64,000 bases of DNA from Plasmopara viticola (Eukaryota; Oomycota; Peronosporomycetes; Peronosporales; Peronosporaceae). Every line of letters starts with the position of its first letter. The first letter of the stretch is position 1. Location of the stretch: the NCBI GenBank assembly GCA_001695595.3, contig MBPM02000006.1:1736001-1800000 (forward strand), written 5' to 3'. Positions 10,036 to 21,225 of the stretch are shown here, in pieces. The translations under genes and the position numbers were made by a program. The notes under the pieces are model-generated. The model ran no database searches and had not been told where the DNA came from. It saw only the letters and a program-made list of their open reading frames with translations.

Positions 10036-12446
10036 ATGCTGAAACGATTGCTACAAAACTGCAAAATACTTTTAATTTTGAGCCTCATTAAGCGATCTAA
10101 GTATGAAGAAGAAAGTATTTGACGAACGCATCAATGAGTAAGCCAGCGGTCAATGATGGAGGCGTAGCTCTTAAACCACGTCTACTCGCAACTGCTTTAT
10201 GCAACACTTATCGGTGATCCGTAACGCGTCACCCAACAGACTCGCAAGTCCAGATGCTCAAAGAACCCGCTTTTGACATATTATTGGCCAAAGCGTATGC
10301 ACCGTCGAGAAGTCAGGTGCAAAAACCCACGCTTAATCGCATGCATATTATTGCTATCGGTTCGATCCTACTCTTGATGACGCGGCCTTGTACTCCGTCG
10401 GATGCATTTCAATGTTTCTTTTAATTGATATTAAGTTATTGAGTTTTTTGTTCGTCTCGGTCCCAGATATAATCACTTGATCGGTATCGCTAAGATCGTT
10501 GCCGATATTAAGGGCTCACTCAATGCGCAAGAATCTTTGCACTCAACGCTAACTATTATACCCATCTCTTCACATGACCTTCGATGCTAATGCCTGTGAC
10601 ATGTCGTCTACCCTTCCTTTTCGACGTATGCAAATGAACAGTCACATGACTGAGCTTTAAAATCAAGGCCACTTGCCCGTATATATTGACCGAAATGCGC
10701 TTGTGACCTGCATGCGTCATTTTTTCAGTCTTTTGCAACGTTATTCAGAATAATCAAAACTGCCATGAGCTTTCTTTGTACGAACATACTCAAGAGATTT
10801 AAGATAGTAGAACCCTCTTTTACACCTAATCAAATTCGGGTCAGTAAGGCAGTCACACTTTTGGGTGTAATTGCTCGCCCACCTTTGTGACCTGCCTTGA
10901 AACGAATCCTATGAAGCAACTCCCGATGGGTTTAGCGAGTAATCACTCAAGCGACCTAACCCAAGATGACTAGTCGTATATAACACGCATTGCTTGAATT
11001 GACTTTCTGACTAAAGATTGTGGGCTAAGAACTCTGAGACAAGTTTACCAAGATGCATAAGTCGATACGACGAAGCTATGCGTTAAAGTGCGACAATTTT
11101 GGAGCGTACTCATGAGTTGTGCATTGCACTAATGCGCTGGACATGAATTTAATTGATTATTGATATTCTTAGCGACTATGATATCAGTTTGAGGAAAAAA
11201 TGAAACATCAAATTGCCTCATATGTAGAATTAACATCACTATTGTTGAATATGCAATTTTGTAAAAGAAGTCTCAAGATCGGTTCAGCAAATACACGAAT
11301 TCGAACAATATGTTTTGGCAGGCGAATGTGGTGTTTTGGAAGCAAAGCACTCGTTTGATGTGCGACATCACAAGCAATAACAACATCTTTTTTTAATATA
11401 AGAGCATTTATTTGCGTTTTGCTGGCATCAATGTATGTACTGCTTTGCTCGGACTATTTGACATCGTGGACTGGAATGTAGTGCGCAGAAAGATTCAGAT
11501 GGCTCCTACTTGAAGTGTAGGGCCGCCACAAGCTTAAATTTCTGTCAGGAGCCTCATCAGTTACAAATAGGTTTATATAAAGTTGATTTATGAGCGGAAG
11601 AAGCTGACGTGCACCACGTGAACTAAGGACGTATATCGCCAGCAGAAAAAGGGGTAGAGGCGCTTGCGATGTTGTAGACCATGGTGATAGGCACGGCGAG
11701 CAAGCCACTTCAAAATGTCAACCGTTGGCGGTAAAGCGGCAATTCTAGATAATCTAGAGTATTAAAGACAATTCCTAAGCGAATCGTAGCGGCGTGCGGA
11801 ATTGATACATATTTTGCGCAATTGATCGATGCATAGGGCCTTAATTTGGTGTTCGCTTTCCCGATGACTTTGGTTCAGTCTTAAACTTTAAAGACTTGAA
11901 CTCCTATGAGCAAAGCAGCATGCTCTGCAATGGCTGCCGCAAGCAAGTGCACAGGGGAATGCCAGCTTAAAAACTAGAACTTTCTGCATTAAAGTACCAC
12001 GGCAATTTAGGAGCTAGCAAGACATTAAATATTGGAAGAGACGGAGCTCTTTTGTGACAAACACAGACGGGTTTGCCGCTGATGTACATTATAAAAATCA
12101 AGCCTGAGCAGCGGAAGCATTTAAAGTGTACATACAAGTGTACGAGGTCATGAAAAACCGTTTGAAGTCTCGATTTTCTCGATCCCGTCTAAAAACTCCA
12201 CGCACCAGTAGATAATTGTGGATAGCCCATCAATGTTGCTTAAGGCCTTTAACGAGAGCGAAGAAACAAGTCGGTTTCAATTTGACGGGCTACGAATCGG
12301 CTATAGATCTAAATAGATATGGCAATGAAGAGCGTAAATGTTGTTCACGAACAAGGACATTTTAGCCCTAAGCATGCCGCGGCTAAAACCGCGAGCCCTG
12401 TATCAACTGGTGGAACAAGGCGATAGACGCCAGAGGTCCGACATGA
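10036..12446. other. Intergenic, no supported gene
   Basis: AT-rich and stop-rich on both strands. The longest minus-strand frame (11454-11708) begins at GTG rather than ATG. It shows a short hydrophobic run but no upstream exon, so I do not call it. No tandem arrays, inverted repeats or recognisable transposon pieces were seen. Confidence 0.5.
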
Positions 12447-12761
12447 ATGAGTTATGTATTCGCATCCACCACCATTGTGCGTAGGGCTTCTCTAAGAAAA
12501 CTTCTAGACGATAGAGTGCCCAGAAAAACACTAAAGGAAATCAATGAAGTTATCGAAACCTCTCCGCCGGTAGACATGCAAATATCTTCAAATTTCTCAC
12601 AGACGGGTAGCCATATACTGCCGATAGCACCGGCTACTGAAGACGCTTATAGCAAGCGCTCAAATCTGGATAGCGTAGCCTCACAAGATGGTGGTAAAGC
12701 AATTCCAACAATGGGTGATATAGTTCCTCAAGAGGGTAACATAGTAAGAGTCAAAGTGTAA
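12447..12761 (+). CDS. Orphan ORF, 104 residues
   Basis: An ATG-initiated frame with a protein-like composition: a basic amphipathic N-terminal third (RRASLRKLLDDRVPRKTLKE), then a polar, Ser/Pro-rich remainder ending GDIVPQEGNIVRVKV. There is no signal peptide, so a secreted effector is not supported. Two other isolated open stretches downstream (14291-14512 with 14520-14621, and about 16070-16255) carry short related strings such as AAGNIVPRASSI and PIVPPAP. These suggest scattered, decayed relatives of one sequence. The function is unknown. Confidence 0.3.
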   Translation: MSYVFASTTIVRRASLRKLLDDRVPRKTLKEINEVIETSPPVDMQISSNFSQTGSHILPIAPATEDAYSKRSNLDSVASQDGGKAIPTMGDIVPQEGNIVRVKV

Positions 12762-15700
12762 TACTAGTCACTGGGACCTCAAAATAAACTAATTTTCCTG
12801 AAATGTGCACCAATATACAAAAATATCATCTCTTGTATATGTCTGGCTTACAGCTCAGTTGAGAATTCAAAAACTTTGATTTCTTTGAGGTTCATTAGCT
12901 CTGAAGCATCTTAAATTTCCTCTTTTTGAAGCTCGCCAGTCGTATAACGTGAAGCAAATATTGCCTCTGTTTGAAGCTCGCCAGTCGTATAACGTGAAGC
13001 AAATGTAAGCTCTTTGTCAAGCTGAATAAAGCGCTTATGCTGCACTCAGTGTTAAAATCTCGAACGATTCCAAAGATCCGTTACATCGTTTTCCTGGATT
13101 GACTTCCACCATTAAAATTCGGACCTACAAAGCTAAATTAAAGCTGCAGAAACAATAAGCTATCCCAGACAGGCCGGGTACTGCAACAAATGTGGCCTTC
13201 TACATCACCACTATTTAGAGAAAAAAATTAATTTCATCTTTTACTAATTTGATCTCATTCTAGGCACAAAGTATTGTGTCAATAAACTGTAGATTTCCAT
13301 ATGCGAGAAAGGTAATGAAAACACTTAAGTGATGATCAGATTATTATTTGACGAGTAGGACTTCAACTAGGTCTAGGGTATGAAGACAATTAGTCTGTTT
13401 ATAAGCAGTTTAAGATTAGCCTCTCTTCGATCAAGCACCTGAGAGTGACGGTATTTATAATGGAATGGCGATTCAAGTCACTCATACAAAACAACCACAG
13501 ACGAATTCGCTTCTCCAACATGCTATAGATAAGCATTTCTCATTTTTAGACCCAGAGCAGCTTTGTTTCTAAACTGCTGACTTGAGACAAATCTCACACG
13601 ACTTAAATAGTGTCGAACAAAGCAATATCCGCTTCCTTTGCTGGGTAAGGTAAAACAAATTAATTGTGTCTATCCCAAATGGAGCCAACCAAGTAAATCT
13701 TTGTCTTTCGCCCACCAGCCTTAAAGGGTCACTGATATAAACCGCGCCCAACGAGGTGAATAAAAGCCGTAGCAAGAGCGGGACGACTGAGTGAAGGAAA
13801 TGTATGACAAGATTGCGGACGTGTGGCGGACAAATTTGCTTGTAAGAGATTGAAGGGTTTTGAAAGAGAAAGTAACAGCGGTGGACGGCTAACATCTAAG
13901 TATGGAGCGTTGAGACGATTTGAGTGCTGGTAAACTGCTGTAGTGAACCATAATAAGCTGTCTTGTATGATGAAGATAGGGCAATGGAAATTACCACGTT
14001 GCCTCGAACAGACAATAAGACAGCTTTAAGCTGTACTCGGGTCAAAATGAAAAACGCTCAGAATTTTGACTGCACGAATTTAGATCCGGTCCTTGACATG
14101 GACAACGTTGACTTCATTCTGGACATGATTTGGCCATAAAAGGATCAGTCGTGGTTCAGTCGTTGACACAAGCCGTGATGATTGGCCTTGGTGAGTCATG
14201 ATTACACATTGTTGCGCATACGGTCCTTTTGGAAAAATTGGACATATATACGCCTAAAACAATTATGGAAGGTATTGAACATACCGATGACTGTACGAAA
14301 TTAGACCTGACGACACAATTAAAGCATTCCTTAGCGGTAAAACAATTTCTACACTAGCAGATGCTGCCAAAAATCCTATACATAGCGCACTACGCATTGG
14401 TGGTAGAGTCTTGCAGGTAGGAAGCATAGCGCCACCAGCTGCTGGTAAAATGGTATGGAATGGATCCACAAGTCACAGCGGTAAGAAAAAATTACTCAGA
14501 CGCATAACATAAAAAACCACCGGCCGCGGGTAATATAGTTCCTCGAGCGAGTAGTATAGACCTCTCAAACGTTGCGGATAGCATTGTGACTTCGACAACT
14601 TATAGCTTCTTGATTGCATAAGTGTTACAATATACTGTACGGATCTACGGTTATACCAACAAGAATGAAAAACATAGCTTTGCTGAACGAGAATAGGGAC
14701 TTGAAACGAAGCTTAATCCTGAAGCTGCATGATTGATAAAGAGGTCCTATTTAAATTGTTTTAACAACTGCAATCCTTTACCAAACATACATTAATAATG
14801 CACTCGTCTACAGTCACTCTGATCAGCTCTGGAACCAATTTAGTAAGATTTGAGGTCACGACGACCAACGCACACTGTGTTATAATAGATTATTCTTAAT
14901 TTGCTGACGAACAAATAAAAGCTATTTAATCTTGCGTGCGAAGCGACTGACTTTGACATCAGCTTTGCGTTATTGCGACACGATAAGGACGGAAGTCAGT
15001 CCAGAAATCCTAGGGCTGCCAAGCGGAGCGTATCCGCTCATAATGAAGTTTTGAGTACACTACATGAATTCGGAGCGCATTAGCATAGTCAAAAGCTGTA
15101 TTGACGGTCAAATTTGTCAGGCATACCAATCTAATTTCTCAAGTAAATTTTTCATAGCAGATGTACGAATTATTAGCCCATCGACAGCGATCGCATTCGC
15201 GTCTCTACAAGTGGATAGATCGTCTGCGCCATCGTAAACTTGATCCGGTTAGTTGTTGCTCCAAACTGCAAAGAACAGAAGTATAAAATACAGCTAGAGT
15301 TACATGATGCTCATATCAGCGTCATTTAAGCTAGATAGGCGTTTTTCTCACATATTATTGGTCCCGTTAATACAAGTATGTGTCGAGTAATTTTAATAGT
15401 CCATAGGCCTCGACTTTGTCCTTGGCTTGCCTTGTCAATGGGAATATAAATTCTATATCTTCAAGAAAATGGTACATATAGCAACTGACCCAGCTGGTAT
15501 AATTATTGACCCGCGTTTTAGGTTCGATAAACGCAGTTTCGGCTGATTGTTTTCCACTTGCTAATATGAAAAAGCAGATCATTTTTAGACAAATGGTCAG
15601 GTACAAAGAATCAATTGTGTTCTTACAAATGCACAGGGCCATTTGAAGTTGATATTAATGACTTGAGATTGCACTCAACAATGCGAGTTGCACATATACG

Positions 15701-18142
15701 GTTATTATTCCTTATGATGAACGGGCTGAGAATTTAGAAAAAAACTAGCTCTGCAGAGCACGAACCCTTGTAAAATAAGTAAGGAATAAGATCGGATTTT
15801 TTCTTCACGAAGATCTCCAATCCAAGACCAGATTTCTTAAAAAATTAGCCGATTAGACATGATTAGCTCGGCTTAAGTCGTAATTTCATCAATCAAAGAT
15901 GAGCAGAAGAAGCTTTTAAACAAACATGTCAGCGAATATTTGAAGATCGTAACCTAATTGGATAAATGTTGGTATGTACTACCGGAGGATAATTTTGGTG
16001 TTACGAACACAATAAAATATCGTTTCATCGGACATCTCACGAAATTAAATAGGACAATAGCAACCATTGAACCTAAGAAACAATTTTTACGCGACCAACA
16101 TATATGTGGAGCGTCTTAAAAGGCATTACTATTCACTGAAAGTTGAGCCACATGTGAGTCCTATAGTTCCTCCAGCACCTAATAAAAGTGCTTCTCCCGT
16201 ACGTAAATTTAGTGAAATGAGTTCGTTGGTCTTAGAGCAGTGGTCATTAAGCTGAAGGGTCAAGTACCCAGAAGGCTGTCGTTCGATCGAGCAAAAAACT
16301 CACTTTTAAGAGGAACGACTAGAGAATGCACGTCAACGATTTCGCGCAGAGACGCGCAGCAATCAATCTAACTGTAAAGCTCGCGAGATGGATGGCCAAA
16401 GAATAATGTCTTAAATTAAAGTGCCAAGAGGGTTCGAGGTCGCTTCGAAGAAGCCGCGGCCTGACCGCCAAGACCAACTCTGGCAGAAATTGCAAGCTCG
16501 TACGTTTGATCGTGCACGGGTTGTTGCTCTATATGAAGAAGACACGGGATCGTGGCGGGAGCTGCTTTCCCCGACGCTGTGAAGGGGAAGTGCTTTCATG
16601 GCATCAAAAGCTTTTAATTAACTGGCGCGATTGTTCTGCTCATGAAAGCCGCTAGATCGGCTTAGGTACGAATTTTTGAAGGCCGTTGCACCCTGACACC
16701 AAACGCAACGATCGTTTCGTAAGTGAACCACGGACTCCTATTTACATGCTGGAGTAAACTATACCAATCTTAATTTCTAGCGCTTACGGAAGGAAAGTGA
16801 ATTGTTCTTTCTGGCTGAGAGGCTAATTGTAACATCGTATTTACTTGAAAAGGTCCTTAATTGACCTATGATCATAGTAGTTCTGGGAAATTTCAGAGAT
16901 GGTTCCCAGGCAGTGCACGCTTTTCGTGTCTTTTAGCTTCTTACAAAGCCTTGCAAACTTTTTTAGCGGAATTTAATGCAATACTATACCATGTGCATAG
17001 GCATTAAAAGATTGCGCTCTATCAGTGAATTAGTTCTGAGCAATTTTTTATAGATGGCACGCGAGGTGTGACCTCAGCAAATGTCTAGTGGTGCACAAAG
17101 CATATGAGCGTAATGCTCGACGCATGACCTACATATTCCCTCTCGGAACGCCCTTCTCCTTCCAATCGAATCCACTGTAAAGGGTCTTTAACGAGTCGGC
17201 AAAGTCTGTTAATATTGGATGGTCGGAGACTCTTTTTTACTCTAAAAATTGTAGGCAATAATATTCGCCTTCAACTTTAACCACTATTCCCGAATGCCTA
17301 GTATCTGTGTTTTTACCAACAGGTCGGGTCTTGACCCCTGTGGATGAAAAACTGTTGGTGAATTTGGCGACAAGTCTCTCACATTCTGTGACACACCCGT
17401 TCTTTCGTTAGCATTAGAGTTAAGCGAGGCTTCTCCACAGCCTCAGCAAGCGAAGAATTAGGCAAGTGTCCGCTGGAGTGATTGCAACATCCCATTAATT
17501 TTTGAAGGCGGATGAGGTGGAACAATTAGTGCGCCTTCATCGTCGTGGGGGAGGAAGCAATTTTAAAGCCTTCCAAGTTTATCTAGATGCGGGCTTTGTA
17601 TTCGTGGTAGGAGTAGCCATGTTAATGGAACAGCCTTAGGCAAAATGCCGATTTAGTTGCAGAAACACCCGAAGCATCCTTTTTCAAGAAACGGCGTGGT
17701 CATTGGTGGCCGACTGACTGCTGTCTTTGCTGCGTGCGAGGTCATTATTGTGATCAAAGTGCTGGTGAGAGATCATTACAAAATTTTACCTTTCTTAAGT
17801 GAAAGATATTAAAGGCCAACTCATATAGCCAAACTTTGTGTAAATTTAGCTTTCATTTAAATAATGAAAGGCATACGGATATCTTGCCACTATCTACCTC
17901 GGTTTTGCATACCAATGATTTTTAGAGACACCAAAATGGATTGAGTCCCTGCTTAAATTGCAGAGTCAACTAAAGCAACTATAAAGTAAATCGAATGATA
18001 TAATCGTATTACATAATCGAATTACAAACGTCGAAAATATTTGGACTTTGCAAGTTATTCTATAGTCTTTTCATACCGTTGAAATAGGTTCCTCAGACAT
18101 CAGACTTGCCATTCATAGCCTAAAAAAACTAATATGTCAGCA
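12762..18142. other. Intergenic with scattered coding-like scraps
   Basis: Mostly stop-rich AT sequence. It contains a 45-bp tandem duplication (12919-13008, listed separately) and open plus-strand stretches at 14291-14512 and 14520-14621. The first of these reads ...DDTIKAFLSGKTISTL..., lacks an ATG and shifts frame. A copy of a short dispersed motif also lies at 15403-15431 (see findings). No intact gene, tRNA or transposon was recognised. Confidence 0.45.
12919..13008. repeat. 45-bp tandem duplication
   Basis: Two head-to-tail copies begin with CCTCT at 12919 and 12964. The 32-bp core starting GAAGCTCGCCAGTCGTATAA is identical in both. Only the leading T-run and the last few bases differ, so the duplication is recent. 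Confidence 0.9.
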
Positions 18143-19834
18143 CTAACTACCGCACTTGACAACCTTGCATTTTTCACGAAGGCTTGTAGCCAACCCTTTC
18201 GCTTGACCCTTTGCTTCGGAGAGCACTTCGTTCACATCCTCAGGAGCGTCTGAGTTGATATCAAGTGAGAACCTTGCGATCGGGGGGGCATCTCCAGGGC
18301 CATGCAAAGCTGCCAACAAACTCCAGACCATTGGAGTCACAAAGCGAAAATCTTTCATGACCTCGATATCTGAACGAACAGTCACAGCCTGATTCGAATT
18401 TACACCAGATATGAAACCAGGCATCAGCAATTCGCAATTCGTGATAGGGCCCGGTTCCTGGCCTTCTTTGCCTACAAAGAGTGACCAACGCTTCATCCAC
18501 CTTGCATGGATTACAAACCAAAATTCTCTCGACTTGAGCTCCTTACGATCATACTTCATCACCAATTCAAGTTCGAGACGACGGCGAAGCACAAGATCTT
18601 CAGTGTACGTGGGTAAAACTGCCTGGACCAGACTCAATCGCTGAATCGAGACGGCAGATATACGACGAGCCGCCGAAATATCCGGCGCGGTAGAAGTCGC
18701 AGTTGCTGATTGGCCTAACAACTCGATTATGGGGGAAGGACAAAAGCTCAAGCGTCGAAGCCCGTCACTTAAACGAATAAAGCGTTCTCGAATTCCTGGC
18801 AATAATTCTTGCGAATTTTCACCGCAGTTCTTAACAGCTCCAGCACCAGAAGATAAGCTGCCACTCCGTTCCGACATGCCACTAAAGTCGTCGGGCAATG
18901 GTTTGTAGCCTTGCACCACCGCTCGATCAACAATGGTGTCATCAAATTTGACTTCAAGAGATTCGGGCGGTTCCTCCAACTTCAAAATTCGATCTGTCGA
19001 ATTTGAAACAAACGAGCACTTATTCAACTCAAAACCAAGACTTTCCATTTTCGAAATTTGCACGTGCGGGGAGATTTTGTCATGTAGATTCAAAGCTATT
19101 GGTTTGGTCATTTCGAGATTAACCTGCGCTGGTAGTGCCATGTGTGACTCTGTTGATATACCACTTGAATTCAACGTCGTTCGCGTAGTTGGTGCATAAA
19201 GTCTACTCCAAGGCAAAGTCGGCCTTTCATCTGCAGAATTGACGCTTTTATTGTTTTCTAATAAATGCGTTGCACTGCTACTTGAGCAAAAGGTAAGACA
19301 TGACTTATCGTTGTCTTGACTTTTTGTCGTTGAATCTACGGTTGAACCAAAATGAAACGGCACTCTAAAAATTAAATGGCGATTTAAATGAGCAGCTTCT
19401 CGCAATGCTGTACCTATTTCAGAAAACGTCTTCCTCGGCTGTTGCGTAAAGTCAATCAAGTCCATACCAACCAGCACACTGCCAAAAGGAACCTTTCCAC
19501 TCGTTTCGACAGCTCCAGGAGTGTTTTCAAGGTCTACTGGGGCGAAATCGTCAAGGATAGCTGCATCCAAACAGCTACCATCGAATAACATACCAAGCGG
19601 ACCGGCAGGAACATCAACCTCGACGATCGGCCAGGTTGTAATGTTTATTCCAGCAACAAAAATGCTTGAGGAGTTGGCGGCCCTATCAGTCAAGCGGGAA
19701 TGTTTTCTTTTTGCCGTCTTTTGAAACCAGATATCCTGAAAATTAATCGCCCACGTGCTGGTAAGTAATGTACTTTTGATTGATAGCCGGACTATCTCGA
19801 AAATACCTAGAGTTAGTTTGAGATAAATTTCGCA
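18143..19834 (-). CDS. PDZ-like plus DUSP-domain protein
   Basis: The frame is open and free of stops from ATG 19834 to the stop at 18143 (563 residues). The nearest later start-like codon is a TTG at 19693, so I prefer 19834, although an upstream exon splicing at the TTTTCAG near 19736 is possible. Residues about 66-145 form a PDZ-like domain: W-x-I-V-E-V-D-V-PAGPLG, then PGAVETSGKVPFGSVLVG and DFT. A long Ser-rich linker follows. Residues about 437-525 are a DUSP domain, as found in ubiquitin-specific proteases. It shows the hallmarks W-F-V-I-x-A-R-W-M-K-R-W, EPGPI-NCELL, and W-SLL...GPGDAPPIAR. No USP catalytic domain is present, so this is a binding protein rather than a protease. The N-terminal domain is paralogous to that of the kinase at 21226-22647. 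The last residues are Lys/Cys-rich (CKVVKCGS). Confidence 0.85.
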   Translation of the reverse strand, partial: CEIYLKLTLGIFEIVRLSIKSTLLTSTWAINFQDIWFQKTAKRKHSRLTDRAANSSSIFVAGINITTWPIVEVDVPAGPLGMLFDGSCLDAAILDDFAPVDLENTPGAVETSGKVPFGSVLVGMDLIDFTQQPRKTFSEIGTALREAAHLNRHLIFRVPFHFGSTVDSTTKSQDNDKSCLTFCSSSSATHLLENNKSVNSADERPTLPWSRLYAPTTRTTLNSSGISTESHMALPAQVNLEMTKPIALNLHDKISPHVQISKMESLGFELNKCSFVSNSTDRILKLEEPPESLEVKFDDTIVDRAVVQGYKPLPDDFSGMSERSGSLSSGAGAVKNCGENSQELLPGIRERFIRLSDGLRRLSFCPSPIIELLGQSATATSTAPDISAARRISAVSIQRLSLVQAVLPTYTEDLVLRRRLELELVMKYDRKELKSREFWFVIHARWMKRWSLFVGKEGQEPGPITNCELLMPGFISGVNSNQAVTVRSDIEVMKDFRFVTPMVWSLLAALHGPGDAPPIARFSLDINSDAPEDVNEVLSEAKGQAKGLATSLREKCKVVKCGS

Positions 19835-20069
19835 TATGATAAGATTCTTATTCTTATTTTCTCTTCAGACCTATTTCCAGACTTAGCTTTACAACGATAT
19901 TTATATATAATCAAAAGCCACATCCACGTGCTTATACCGTGGCCTGTCGTTTATTAATATTGAAGTAGTGTAAAATTACAACGTAGCACAACTATAATTA
20001 ACTTAGAGCTATCGTCTTAATAGACACGCCACGTGACACTGCCAGCACTTTGCGTCAACACAGCGCTGC

Positions 20070-20808
20070 CTAATCAATGTGCTGACACGTCCATAAATCA
20101 TCGCCAAGAAAGTGCACCATTTCGATTGCTACACCTTTGTTTTTGTTCCGACTGCAGATACATCAAAATCTATTAATATCAGTTCGACACAATCAATAAG
20201 AAACACCACCCACATTTCATCAGTGGACATGGTAAGAATTCCTATAGCCATAGCGAGCTCCTTGCCCTCCGCCATGATAGCCTATGCCAACAATGATGTA
20301 AGCACGACATCATGAATCCTCATCCATGAGCTCTGCACGTACCACAGGGGTTCCCGCGTCCAAAGGATCAGGTAAATTGCTACCAGCCGACGTCAGACCA
20401 GGGCACATGACGTTAGCTCCGGAAAGCACGAACGGAATCGCACCCTTGTCGACGCACACCTGTTTCATGACGTGCGGAGCCTTGTGCAGTAGTCTTAGCG
20501 TGGGCATGAAGGGTCCATCACGCTTATTAAAAAAGATGGGCTGGCCTTCGTGTAGCACAATCTGGATGTGGTTGTGACTTATCGCAACATCAACTCTAAG
20601 GTTAGTAGTCAAAGCATTTGTGTAAAAGACATGAGATGGCGCACCACTTCGCCACAACCATAGGTGCCTTTTTGGGCATAAGCATCTCAGCAAAGGGCTC
20701 CAAGTCCGGGTACTGCTCTAATACTTTCGAACGGATACTGCGTTGCTGAGACGACTTGATCTTGCTGCTAGTGCTGACGTGCTCGTCGACGCTAAAGCGC
20801 TTAAACAT
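20070..20808 (-). CDS. MCTS1: MCTS1 (MCT-1) homologue, translation re-initiation/recycling factor
   Basis: Four exons on the minus strand: 20808-20648, 20595-20343, 20281-20214 and 20151-20070, giving 187 residues. The introns are 52, 61 and 62 nt. All junctions keep phase; the donors are GTGGTG, GTACGT and GTGGGT, and the acceptors TTAG, ATAG and GCAG. MCTS1 pairs with DENR to release or re-recruit tRNA on 40S subunits (family knowledge). The sequence shows the family N-terminus MFKRF, the LEQYPDLEPF and MPKK segments, and the PUA core GPFMPTLRLLHK...DKGAIPFVLSGANVMCPGLTS. The last two exons supply IMAEGKELAMAIG and the GDDLW tail. Human MCTS1 is about 181 residues, so the model is full length. 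The gene lies 235 bp from the start of the DUSP gene and 417 bp from the divergent kinase. Confidence 0.93.
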
Positions 20809-21225
20809 CTTGATGGTGATTTTATCAAGTAAATTAATGCGGGGACACTATATGGTAGGTGTCGTAAATGATGTACCAATCTTAATTAGTCAATTAGCAA
20901 AGTGAGTAATTACGCTTTTGGGTATTTGTGCATTTACATCTGTCTACTTCATCTCATCAATCCCCACTGAGTGTGTGTATTTCTGGTACGATGTTCAATT
21001 GACAAAATTTAGAATAGCGCTTGATTCACATCAATACCAGATTAGACGGATTTTCTTAATTTCTCACTTGGCTCTGTTGATTCTTCACTAAATATTAAGC
21101 CGCTTACATTTTTTAAAGTTCAATTAAAGATTTTTTTATCTGCGCCGCGTATCTGCACACACGCTCACCTTTCGTCTATATTTTGCTTAAGTGCGACACA
21201 CACAATATTACATTAAACCCAGACA
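20809..21225. promoter_or_regulatory. Divergent intergenic region between MCTS1 and the kinase
   Basis: These 417 bp separate two start codons that face away from each other, so they must hold both promoters. A TACATCATTTACGACA stretch on the MCTS1 side and CTCACCTTTCGTCTATATT on the kinase side are pyrimidine-rich initiator-like sequences. Neither matches the published oomycete initiator closely enough for a firm call. No tandem operator-like repeats are seen. Confidence 0.4.

Noticed and set aside
10355..10375. GGTTCGATCC, a B-box-like word suggesting a tRNA
   Set aside because: No A box at the right distance and no cloverleaf could be drawn.
11454..11708. Minus-strand frame with hydrophobic run, possible secreted effector
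   Set aside because: The apparent start is GTG, the hydrophobic stretch is internal, and no RxLR motif is present.
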